A stretch of 64,000 bases of DNA from Streptomyces dysideae (GTDB lineage: Bacteria; Actinomycetota; Actinomycetes; Streptomycetales; Streptomycetaceae), in contig NZ_KQ949083.1 of assembly GCF_001514305.1 (NCBI RefSeq), forward strand, positions 161,661-225,660, read 5' to 3'. A model generated the notes under the pieces. The model was not told the origin of the DNA and did not search any database. It saw only the letters and a program-made list of their open reading frames with translations. Numbering within the stretch: the first letter of the stretch is position 1; every line of letters begins with the position of its first letter. Position numbers and translations under genes: made by a program. Shown in pieces: positions 19,911 to 27,249 of the stretch.

Positions 19911-21416
19911 ATGCGACACCCCCCGCGTTCAGTACTCTTAGCCGTCGCCGGTGCGGTCGCCCTCGTCGGGGCCGTCACCGTCCCGGCCGTCACGGCGCAG
20001 GGAGCCATGCCCGCCTGCACGGTGGAGTACTCCGTCACCAGCCAGTGGGACACCGGCTTCCAGGGTGCCGTGAAGATCACCAACAACACGGCGGCCGTGA
20101 GCAGTTGGCGCCTCGGCTTCGACTTCGCCGGTGGCCAGAAGATCGACCAGGGCTGGAACGCCAAGTGGTCCCAGTCCGGTACGACGGTGACCGCGACCAA
20201 CGAGGGCTGGAACGGCACGCTCGGCACCGGCGCGAGCGTCAGCGCAGGGTTCATCGCCTCCTGGTCGGGGAGCAACGCCGTACCGGCCGCGTTCAGGCTC
20301 AACGGCACCACCTGCAACGTCGACACCGAACCGACGCCCACGGATCCGACCGAGCCGACCGATCCGACGGGCCCGACCGATCCGACGGACCCGGGTGACG
20401 ACGCGGTGCCGGTGCTGCACGTCGCCGGGAACAATCTCGTGGACGCCGACGGCACCACCCGTCGCCTGCTCGGCGTCAACCGCTCCGGCGGCGAGTTCAT
20501 GTGCGTCCAGGGGCGCGGCATCTTCGACGGGCCGGTCGACGACGCCTCCGTCCAGGCCATCGCCGACTGGAACGCCAACACCGTCCGCATCCCCCTGAAC
20601 GAGGAGTGCTGGCTCGGCCTGTCCCACATCGACGCGCGGTACGCCGGCGCCAACTACATCAACGCGGTCAAGGACCTGGTGTCCAGGGTGAAGGCACACG
20701 GCATGACGCCGATGCTCGAACTCCACTGGTCCTGGGGCCAGTACACCGGCAACTCGGCCGGCTGTTCCGACGTGCACGCCAGCTGCCAGAAGCCGATGCC
20801 CAACATGCAGTACACCCCCGCGTTCTGGGCATCGGTCGCCAGCACCTTCAAGGACGACCCGACCGTCGTCTTCGACCTGTTCAACGAGCCCTACCCGGAC
20901 CGCGCCACCGCCACGACCACCCAGGCGTGGCAGTGCTGGCGGGACGGCGGCACCTGCCCCGGCATCGAGTACGAGGTCGCCGGTATGCAGGATCTCGTCG
21001 ACTCCATACGGGACACCGGCGCCCGCAACCCGATCCTGGCCGGCGGGCTAGCGTACGCGAACGACCTCAGCCAGTGGCTGACGTACCGGCCCACCGACCC
21101 GGCGGGCAATCTCGTCGCCGCCTGGCACGTCTACAACTTCAACAGCTGCTCCAACGAGAGCTGCTGGAACTCCACGCTCGCTCCCGTGGCCGCCCAAGTA
21201 CCGCTGGTGGCCGGGGAGATCGGTGAGAACACCTGCTCGCACGGATTCGTCGACCAGGTCATGAAGTGGTTCGACGACCGGGACCTGTCGTACCTCGGCT
21301 GGACCTGGAACACCTGGGACTGCTCCTCCGGGCCGTCCCTGATCTCCGACTACGACGGTACGCCCACGGCGTACGGCATCGGGCTGCGCGACCATCTGCG
21401 CTCCCTGGACGGATGA
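19911..21416 (+). CDS. Secreted endo-1,4-beta-glucanase, CBM2-GH5
   Basis: The 501-residue protein has a signal peptide (SVLLAVAGAVALVGAV), a CBM2 module (CTVEYSVTSQWDTGFQGAVK to about residue 140), a DPTEPTDPT-type linker and a GH5 TIM barrel. The acid/base glutamate is E326 in DLFNEPYP and the nucleophile is E436 in VAGEIGEN. It cuts cellulose internally. AAGGAG precedes the ATG at 19911. Codon 10 is TTA (19938-19940), the rare leucine codon read only by the bldA tRNA in streptomycetes, so translation may depend on developmental stage. The GH6 gene follows after 42 bp. An imperfect CebR operator lies upstream. Confidence 0.94.
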   Translation: MRHPPRSVLLAVAGAVALVGAVTVPAVTAQGAMPACTVEYSVTSQWDTGFQGAVKITNNTAAVSSWRLGFDFAGGQKIDQGWNAKWSQSGTTVTATNEGWNGTLGTGASVSAGFIASWSGSNAVPAAFRLNGTTCNVDTEPTPTDPTEPTDPTGPTDPTDPGDDAVPVLHVAGNNLVDADGTTRRLLGVNRSGGEFMCVQGRGIFDGPVDDASVQAIADWNANTVRIPLNEECWLGLSHIDARYAGANYINAVKDLVSRVKAHGMTPMLELHWSWGQYTGNSAGCSDVHASCQKPMPNMQYTPAFWASVASTFKDDPTVVFDLFNEPYPDRATATTTQAWQCWRDGGTCPGIEYEVAGMQDLVDSIRDTGARNPILAGGLAYANDLSQWLTYRPTDPAGNLVAAWHVYNFNSCSNESCWNSTLAPVAAQVPLVAGEIGENTCSHGFVDQVMKWFDDRDLSYLGWTWNTWDCSSGPSLISDYDGTPTAYGIGLRDHLRSLDG

Positions 21417-21458
21417 CCTCGTAACCAACACCCGCGAAGGACAAGGAAACCCGCACTC

Positions 21459-23174
21459 ATGAGTCGTACCAGAACAGCGATAATCGCCGCCCTGGCGCTG
21501 GTCGCCGGCGCCTCGGGGACCGCGCTCGCCGCGGATCCCGACGCGATCGGCGTGGCGGCCGTGCCCTGCACCGTGGACTACAAGGTGCAGAACCAGTGGG
21601 ACACCGGCTTCACCGCCGCCGTGACGGTCACCAACAACGGGGCCGCCAAGTCGGGTTGGTCGGTGAAGTGGTCGTACGCCGGAAACCAGCAGGTCACCAG
21701 CGGCTGGAACGCCAGGATCAGCCAGAGCGGCACCGCCGTCACCGCCACCAACGAGTCCTACAACGGCACGCTCGCCACCGGCGGTTCGGCGAGCTTCGGC
21801 TTCCAGGGCACCTACAGCGGCACCAACGCGCTCCCCGCCACCTTCACCCTCGACGGCGTGACCTGCAACGTCGACGACGGCGGCTCCACCGATCCGGACC
21901 CGGATCCCGACCCCACCGGTCCCAAGGTCGACAACCCGTACTCCGGCGCCAAGGTGTACGTGAACCCCGAGTGGTCCGAGAAGGCCGCCGCCGAGCCGGG
22001 CGGCAGCCGTATCTCCAGCCAGCCCACCGGCGTCTGGCTCGACCGGACCGCCGCCATCAACGGCGTCAACGGCGGTATGGGCCTGCGTGACCACCTCGAC
22101 GAGGCCCTGACCCAGAAGGGCTCCGGCGAACTCGCCGTCCAGCTCGTCATCTACAACCTGCCCGGCCGGGACTGCGCCGCCCTCGCCTCCAACGGCGAGC
22201 TCGGCCCGACGGAGATCGACCGGTACAAGACGGAGTACATCGACCCGATCGCCGCGATCCTCGCCGACCCCAAGTACGCCGACCTGCGGATCGTCACCAC
22301 CATCGAGATCGACTCGCTGCCCAACCTCGTCACCAACACCGGCAGCCGCCCGACGGCCACCCCCGAGTGCGACGTGATGAAGGCCAACGGCAACTACCAG
22401 AAGGGCGTCGGCTACGCCCTCAACAAGCTCGGTGACGTGTCCAACGTCTACAACTACGTCGACGCCGGTCACCACGGCTGGATCGGCTGGGACGACAACT
22501 TCGCCGCCAGCGCCACCGTGATGAAGGAGGCGGCCACCTCTGAGGGCGCCACCGTCAACGACGTCCACGGCTTCATCACCAACACGGCCAACTACAGCGC
22601 CCTGAAGGAGAACAACTTCGCCATCGGTGACTCCGTGGCCGGCAAGTCCGTCCGCGAGTCCGCGTGGGTGGACTGGAACCGGTACGTCGACGAGCTGTCG
22701 TTCGCCCAGGCGTTCCGCAACCAGCTGGTCACGACCGGCTTCAACGCCGGCATCGGCATGCTGATCGACACCTCCCGCAACGGCTGGGGCGGCAGCGCCC
22801 GGCCCGCCGGCCCCGGTGCGATGACGGACGTCGACACCTACGTCAACGGCGGCCGCTACGACCGCCGGATCCATGTCGGCAACTGGTGCAACCAGTCCGG
22901 CGCCGGCCTCGGCGAGCGCCCGCAGGCCAGCCCCGCGACCGGGATCGACGCGTACGTGTGGATGAAGCCGCCGGGTGAGTCCGACGGTTCGAGCCAGGCC
23001 ATCGACAACGACGAGGGCAAGGGCTTCGACCGCATGTGCGACCCGACCTACACGGGCAACCCGCGCAACGGCAACAACCTGTCCGGCGCCCTGCCCAACG
23101 CGCCGATATCCGGCCACTGGTTCTCCGCGCAGTTCCAGCAGCTGATGCAGAACGCGTACCCGCCGCTGTCATAA
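21459..23174 (+). CDS. Secreted cellulase, CBM2-GH6
   Basis: The 571-residue protein has a signal peptide (IIAALALVAGASGTALA), a CBM2 module (CTVDYKVQNQWDTGFTAAVT), a DPDPDPDPT linker and a GH6 catalytic domain. Family segments include VVTTIEIDSLPNLVTN-like text at mid-domain, NVYNYVDAGHHGWIGW with the general-acid aspartate, and VGNWCNQSGAGLGERP. The length and loop content resemble the exo-acting (cellobiohydrolase) group of bacterial GH6 enzymes. It follows the GH5 gene by 42 bp and is probably cotranscribed from the CebR-controlled promoter. A terminator-like hairpin and T run follow. Confidence 0.93.
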   Translation: MSRTRTAIIAALALVAGASGTALAADPDAIGVAAVPCTVDYKVQNQWDTGFTAAVTVTNNGAAKSGWSVKWSYAGNQQVTSGWNARISQSGTAVTATNESYNGTLATGGSASFGFQGTYSGTNALPATFTLDGVTCNVDDGGSTDPDPDPDPTGPKVDNPYSGAKVYVNPEWSEKAAAEPGGSRISSQPTGVWLDRTAAINGVNGGMGLRDHLDEALTQKGSGELAVQLVIYNLPGRDCAALASNGELGPTEIDRYKTEYIDPIAAILADPKYADLRIVTTIEIDSLPNLVTNTGSRPTATPECDVMKANGNYQKGVGYALNKLGDVSNVYNYVDAGHHGWIGWDDNFAASATVMKEAATSEGATVNDVHGFITNTANYSALKENNFAIGDSVAGKSVRESAWVDWNRYVDELSFAQAFRNQLVTTGFNAGIGMLIDTSRNGWGGSARPAGPGAMTDVDTYVNGGRYDRRIHVGNWCNQSGAGLGERPQASPATGIDAYVWMKPPGESDGSSQAIDNDEGKGFDRMCDPTYTGNPRNGNNLSGALPNAPISGHWFSAQFQQLMQNAYPPLS

Positions 23175-23175
23175 G

Positions 23176-23253
23176 CAGCCGCCCCCCCGCCGGGGTCCAG
23201 CCCTCCTCCCGGGGCGGGCCCCGGCGGCTGGCGCATTCCACCGCCTGTTTTTT
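23176..23253 (+). terminator. Terminator after the GH5-GH6 operon
   Basis: CAGCCGCC (23176-23183) pairs with GGCGGCTG (23223-23230) around further GC-rich internal pairings, and a run of six T follows at 23248-23253, uncommon in this DNA. It begins 2 bp after the GH6 stop. Confidence 0.7.
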
Positions 23254-23331
23254 GCTGTCGTGGCAACAGTGGTGGCCTCATCCCGGTGCGTCGGCGCACG
23301 CTGGCCGCACGCGGACGAGAGGCTGAACACC

Positions 23332-24216
23332 ATGGCGCACCACCACCATCACGGTCACGATCACCACGAGCACACCGACATCGACTGGAACGAGATGGCC
23401 CCGCTGCTGGAAGCCCAGGCGGAGCTGTTCACGCCCCTGTACGAGCGGGCCATGTCCTGGCTGGGCAAGAAGCAGACCGATCCGGGGCTGATCGTCGATG
23501 CCGGCAGCGGACCCGGCGTCATCGCCTGTCTGCTCGCCGAGACCTTCCCGGGCGCCCGGGTCGTCGCGGTCGACGGCAGCGAGCCCTTGCTGGAACGCGC
23601 CCAGGCACGCGCCGAGCGGCTCGGCGTCGCCGACCGCTTCGGCACCCTCGCCGGTGAACTCTCCTACATCCTCGACGACTTGGACTATCCCGCGGATCTG
23701 CTGTGGGCCGGCCGCAGCCTGCACCACCTCGGCGACCAGCGCGCCGCCCTCAGCGCGTTTGCCGCCCGGCTCGCCCCCGGCGGCACCCTGGCCCTGCAGG
23801 AGGGCGGCCTGCCCACCCGCTTCCTGCCCCGTGACATCGGCTTCGGGCGCCCCGGCCTGGAGGCGCGGCTCGACGCGGTGGAGGCCGACTGGTTCGCACA
23901 GATGCGGGCCGACCTGCCCGGCTCCGTCACCGAGACGGAGGACTGGCCGGCCCTGCTGGCCGCGGCCGGCCTCCGCCCCAGCGGCACCCGCAGCTTCCTC
24001 CTCGACCTGCCCGCCCCGACCCCGGACCGGGCCCGCGCCTACATCGCCGCCCATCTGACCCGCATCCGCGAGGCCATCGGCGATCACCTCGACGCGGACG
24101 ACCGGGCGACGCTCGACCGGCTGCTGGACCCGGACGACAAGGCGAGCGTGCACCACCGGCCGGACGTTTTCGTGCTGGCGGCGCAGACGGTCTACACGGC
24201 TGTGCGTACGGGCTGA
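23332..24216 (+). CDS. Class I SAM-dependent methyltransferase with His-rich N-terminus
   Basis: The 294-residue protein has SAM motif I LIVDAGSGPGVIACLLAE, the ribose-contact VVAVDGSEPLLERA and LARLAPGGTLALQEGG-like motif III. Residues 2-13 are almost all histidine with Gly, Asp and Glu (MAHHHHHGHDHHEH), which could bind Zn, Ni or Cu. The substrate is unknown. GAGAGG lies before the ATG. It stands alone between the cellulase operon and an SDR remnant. Confidence 0.85.
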   Translation: MAHHHHHGHDHHEHTDIDWNEMAPLLEAQAELFTPLYERAMSWLGKKQTDPGLIVDAGSGPGVIACLLAETFPGARVVAVDGSEPLLERAQARAERLGVADRFGTLAGELSYILDDLDYPADLLWAGRSLHHLGDQRAALSAFAARLAPGGTLALQEGGLPTRFLPRDIGFGRPGLEARLDAVEADWFAQMRADLPGSVTETEDWPALLAAAGLRPSGTRSFLLDLPAPTPDRARAYIAAHLTRIREAIGDHLDADDRATLDRLLDPDDKASVHHRPDVFVLAAQTVYTAVRTG

Positions 24217-24240
24217 CGGATGGGCCGTGTATGCGGGCTA

Positions 24241-24312
24241 CCGCATGCACGGTGTCCACTGCATACGCGATGCTCGCTGCATGCGCGGTGCCTACTGCAT
24301 ACACCGTGTCCA
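24241..24312. repeat. 18-bp tandem repeat array, four units
   Basis: Four consecutive 18-bp units with no gaps: 24241-24258, 24259-24276, 24277-24294 and 24295-24312. The consensus is CTGCATRCRCGGTGYCYA (the first unit begins CCGCATGC). Two units contain ACTGCATAC, the reverse complement of the GTATGCAGT word scattered elsewhere in the window, exactly 36 bp apart. The array ends where the SDR remnant begins. There are no spacers, so it is not a CRISPR. Confidence 0.85.
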
Positions 24313-24680
24313 TGGATGGCCGTCGGCTGCTCGACGCCGGCCACCGGGTCGCGGTCACCGGCCGCGGCGAGGCCCGGCTGCGGGGCTTCGCCGAGGAGCT
24401 CGGCAAGCCCGACGGGCTGCTGACGCTGGTCGGCAACGCGGCCGCGTACACCGGCCTCGCCGAGAACACCCGGCGGCAGGTCACCGACTGGGGCGTCGGC
24501 GTGACGCTGATCGCGCCCGGCCGGGTGGAGACCCCGTTCTGGGACGGCAACGGCAGCCCGCCGCCGGGGCAGCTGCTGACCGCCGACCAGATCGCCGACT
24601 CGGTCGTGTGGGCCGTCCGGCAGCCCGAAGGTGTCGACATCAACACCGTCGTCGTACGGCCGCTCGGACAGCCCAACTGA
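24312..24680 (+). pseudogene. Short-chain dehydrogenase remnant, internally deleted
   Basis: The frame encodes pieces of a classical SDR. RRLLDAGHRVAVTGR and FAEELGKPDGLLTLVGNAA come from the N-terminal Rossmann half; GLAENTRRQVTDWGVGVTLI, PGRVETPFW and ADQIADSVVWAVRQPEGV come from the C-terminal half, ending in VVVRPLGQPN. Missing are the TGxxxGIG cofactor motif, replaced by the tandem array, and about 100 residues between them, including the NAG motif, the catalytic Ser and YxxxK. The reading frame stays open across the deletion, but the product cannot be an active SDR. Confidence 0.8.
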
Positions 24681-24693
24681 CCAGCCCCCGCTC

Positions 24694-25389
24694 TCAGTTG
24701 TTCCGGATGAACTCCCGTGCCAGCCGGTCGCCCAGTGAGACCGCCGCGTCGTGGCTCTCGATGGGGGAGGCACGGGAGTTCCGGAACAGGATGTACGTCA
24801 CGCCGGACTCGGCGCCGCCCGTGGCCGGGTCGGGGTCGATGCCGAGGGCCTCGGCGGTGGCGTACGAGGCCTCGCCGATGATCTTCGCGGGTCCGGTGTC
24901 GCCGACGACCGCGTACTGGACCTGGTTGTTGTGGACGACCGCGACCACACCGCCGCCCCTGATACCGGCGGCGGTGTAGTCCCAGGTGCCGCTGACGCTG
25001 GGGACGACGACGTAGGGGAGCGTGTCGGACCGTAGCGGCTTGCCGTCGGACTGATGGAACGCTGTGTCGTCCTGGTACCAGGGGTCGGTGTTCTCGTTGC
25101 ACTTGGCGGTGCGCTGGCCGTCGCAGTCGATGTCCATGTCGGCCTTCCAGAAGACGGCGCCGTTCTTGCCGCAGACGGGGATTATGGCCGGGCTGTCCGC
25201 GTCGGTGCGGTACCTGCCGTTCGAGATCTGCGAGCAGGACGTCACCTCGGCCAGCAGATCGGCCGCGCTGACCGTGCCTTCCTGGGGCGATGTCGGGTGT
25301 GGGGTGCCGGAAGCGGCCGTGGGGGGCAGGCCGGCGGCGAGCAGCGCGGCTCCGCAGGCCGCGGTGAGGGTCAGTGGTCGCACGCGCAC
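24694..25389 (-). CDS. Secreted chitosanase, glycoside hydrolase family 75
   Basis: The 231-residue protein has a signal peptide (TLTAACGAALLAAGLPPTAA) and the GH75 core: CGKNGAVFWKADMDIDCDGQ with the conserved Asp cluster, NTDPWYQDDTAF, VVPSVSGTWDYTAAGI and VVAVVHNNQVQYAVVGDTGP. It hydrolyses chitosan outside the cell. The GTG at 25389 follows AGGAGGG with 8 bp spacing. A palindrome just upstream resembles operators described for chitosanase genes. Confidence 0.9.
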   Translation of the reverse strand: MRVRPLTLTAACGAALLAAGLPPTAASGTPHPTSPQEGTVSAADLLAEVTSCSQISNGRYRTDADSPAIIPVCGKNGAVFWKADMDIDCDGQRTAKCNENTDPWYQDDTAFHQSDGKPLRSDTLPYVVVPSVSGTWDYTAAGIRGGGVVAVVHNNQVQYAVVGDTGPAKIIGEASYATAEALGIDPDPATGGAESGVTYILFRNSRASPIESHDAAVSLGDRLAREFIRNN

Positions 25390-25405
25390 TGTGGGGACCC
25401 TCCTG

Positions 25406-25422
25406 TTAGGAAAGTTTCCTTA
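25406..25422. promoter_or_regulatory. Palindromic operator upstream of the chitosanase gene
   Basis: TTAGGAAA-G-TTTCCTTA is a near-perfect palindrome (one mismatch in 8-bp arms) 17 bp upstream of the GTG. It resembles the palindrome recognised by the ROK-family repressor CsnR upstream of Streptomyces chitosanase genes; that match is from memory, not measured. Confidence 0.6.
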
Positions 25423-25575
25423 TGGCTGTCGTACAAGGTGGCCTCTCTGCATGGTCGCGTCAAGCCCGTTGCGATGAACTCGGGCCTTCTGGGTCGATTG
25501 CGGCGTCATGGCACCAGTAGAAGACTGGACATTCGGAAAATTTCGGATATGTGCCCAGGCTTTCTTGGAGGTGTC

Positions 25576-26187
25576 ATGTTCGTACGTGCCGTTTACGCGA
25601 CCGGCGATCCCGCGAAGATCGACACGGCTGTCAGGGCAATGAACTCGCAGGGGCGAGAGCTGCTGGAAGAGCGTCCGGGTTATCGCGGAGCGGGTGTCTT
25701 CGTGGACCGGGAGGTCGGCAAGCTGCTGGCGGCGAGCTGGTGGGAGTCGGAGGAGGCCAGACGCAACAGCGACGAGGTGTTGCGCGAGCGGCGCGCGGCG
25801 CTCCTGGAGCCGTTCGCGGCGACGCTGGCGGTCGACAACTACGAGGTGGCGGTCTTCCATCCCGTCCGGCAACCGCAGGCGGGAGGCGGACTGCGGCTCA
25901 CCCGGCTGGAGTTCGACCCGGCGGACGCGGACCTGCTCGCCGACACGCTCCGGGCGACGGTGCTGCCCAGGATCGACACCCTCCAGGGGGTGGCCAGGAC
26001 GTCTCTGCTGGTCGACCGGGAGCGGGGGCGCGGGCTGGTCGGCGTGATCTTCGTCGACCAGGCGTCTCTGCAGGCGTCCCGCGCAGGCGCCGCGGGAGTC
26101 CGGCACGAAGGCGCGGCCAAGGCACATGCGACGGTGACCGGGCTGGAGGAGTTCGAGGTCGTCTTCTCCGACGTGCGCGGCGACTGA
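25576..26187 (+). CDS. Antibiotic-biosynthesis-monooxygenase-like (dimeric alpha/beta barrel) protein
   Basis: The 203-residue protein looks like two ferredoxin-like halves. The first begins MFVRAVYATGDPAKIDTAV with GYRGAGVFVDREVGKLLAASWWES, the second LRLTRLEFDPADADLLADTL with VARTSLLVDRERGRGLVGVIFVD. Each half carries the layout of ABM-type domains. The catalytic role is unknown and many such proteins are not monooxygenases. GGAG precedes the ATG at 25576. It is divergent from the chitosanase gene. Confidence 0.6.
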   Translation: MFVRAVYATGDPAKIDTAVRAMNSQGRELLEERPGYRGAGVFVDREVGKLLAASWWESEEARRNSDEVLRERRAALLEPFAATLAVDNYEVAVFHPVRQPQAGGGLRLTRLEFDPADADLLADTLRATVLPRIDTLQGVARTSLLVDRERGRGLVGVIFVDQASLQASRAGAAGVRHEGAAKAHATVTGLEEFEVVFSDVRGD

Positions 26188-26289
26188 GCCGTCCTGCACG
26201 GGAGTTGGCCGCCGGACCGGCCCTCCGTACGCGTCCGCCCGCCGCCCAGCTGCCCGAGCGGCGGGCGGATCGTCGTACCGGAACGGGTC

Positions 26290-26327
26290 TCAGTCCATGT
26301 CGAAGGTCTCAGCCCATGTCGAACGTG
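26290..26327. repeat. 19-bp tandem duplication at the aldo/keto reductase stop codon
   Basis: Two adjacent 19-bp copies (26290-26308 and 26309-26327, 16 of 19 identical) both contain TCA followed by CCATGTCGAA. The minus-strand gene thus ends Phe-Asp-Met-Gly-stop, then repeats a Phe-Asp-Met-Asp-stop coding end out of use. Confidence 0.7.
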
Positions 26328-27145
26328 GCCGGGTCCGGGCCGATCCGCCGGTCCTCGTTCAGCGCGCTGATCGCCGCCAGGTCCTCGGTGTCCAGGCTGA
26401 AGTCGAACACCTCGATGTTCTCCTTGATCCGGGACGGCGTCACGGACTTCGGGATCACGACGTTGCCGAGCTGGAGGTGCCAGCGCAGCACGATCTGGGC
26501 CGGCGAACGCCCGTGCTTCTGGGCGATGGCGACGATCGCCGGGACCTCGAGAAGGCCCTTGCCCTGGCCGAGCGGCGACCACGCCTCGGTGGCGATGCCC
26601 TGCTCGGCGTGGTACTCGCGGGAGGCGTGCTGCTGGAGGTGCGGGTGCAGCTCGATCTGGTTGACCGCGGGGATGACCGACGTCTCGCCGATCAGCCGCC
26701 GCAGGTGCTCCGGAAGGAAGTTGGAGACGCCGATCGCACGGACACGGCCGTCGGCGTGGAGCCTCTCGAACGCCTTGTAGGTGTCGACGTACCGGTCCTT
26801 GGACGGCAGCGGCCAGTGGATGAGATACAGGTCGACGTACTCCAGGCCGAGCTTGGTCAGCGAGGTGTCGAAGGCGCGCAGTGTGGAGTCGTACCCCTGG
26901 TCGCTGTTCCAGAGCTTGGTGGTGACGAAAATGTCCTCGCGGGGGAGGCCGGCGGCGGCGATGGCCTTGCCGGTGCCTTCCTCGTTGCCGTAGATCGCCG
27001 CTGTGTCGATGCTGCGGTACCCGGCCTCCAGCGCCGTGCCGACCGCCTGCTCCGCCTCGTCGTCCGGCACCTGCCAGACGCCGAAGCCCAGCTGGGGCAT
27101 CTCGACGCCGTTGTTGAGGATGATCGGGGGGACCTTGCTGCTCAC
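26309..27145 (-). CDS. Aldo/keto reductase
   Basis: The 278-residue protein belongs to the AKR5-like group (2,5-diketo-D-gluconate reductase type). The family signatures are GYRSIDTAAIYGNEEGTGKA with the catalytic Asp and Tyr, VTTKLWNSDQGYD with the Lys, and YLIHWPLP with the His. AIGVSNFLPEHL and the C-terminal VIPKSVTPSRIKENIEVFDF bind NADPH. It reduces aldehydes or ketones; the substrate is unknown. The start is a GTG at 27145. Confidence 0.93.
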   Translation of the reverse strand: MSSKVPPIILNNGVEMPQLGFGVWQVPDDEAEQAVGTALEAGYRSIDTAAIYGNEEGTGKAIAAAGLPREDIFVTTKLWNSDQGYDSTLRAFDTSLTKLGLEYVDLYLIHWPLPSKDRYVDTYKAFERLHADGRVRAIGVSNFLPEHLRRLIGETSVIPAVNQIELHPHLQQHASREYHAEQGIATEAWSPLGQGKGLLEVPAIVAIAQKHGRSPAQIVLRWHLQLGNVVIPKSVTPSRIKENIEVFDFSLDTEDLAAISALNEDRRIGPDPATFDMG

Positions 27146-27249
27146 GAGCTCTTGATCCTTACGGTTGTCGTCAGGTGGTACTTCCCATCGTCAACGATCA
27201 CGAGCCGCCGTGCATTCCTGACCGGAGAATCCGCCGGAACGGATCGGAG

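Noticed and set aside
24241-24302. Array and dispersed words considered as ArgR (ARG box) sites
   Set aside because: There is a superficial TGCAT resemblance and similar spacing in the array, but most copies are single and deep inside unrelated coding regions, with no arginine genes nearby.
24241-24312. Tandem array considered as a CRISPR
   Set aside because: Units are contiguous without spacers and no cas genes are present.
24312-24680. SDR frame as an intact small oxidoreductase
   Set aside because: It lacks the cofactor motif and the catalytic Ser-Tyr-Lys region.
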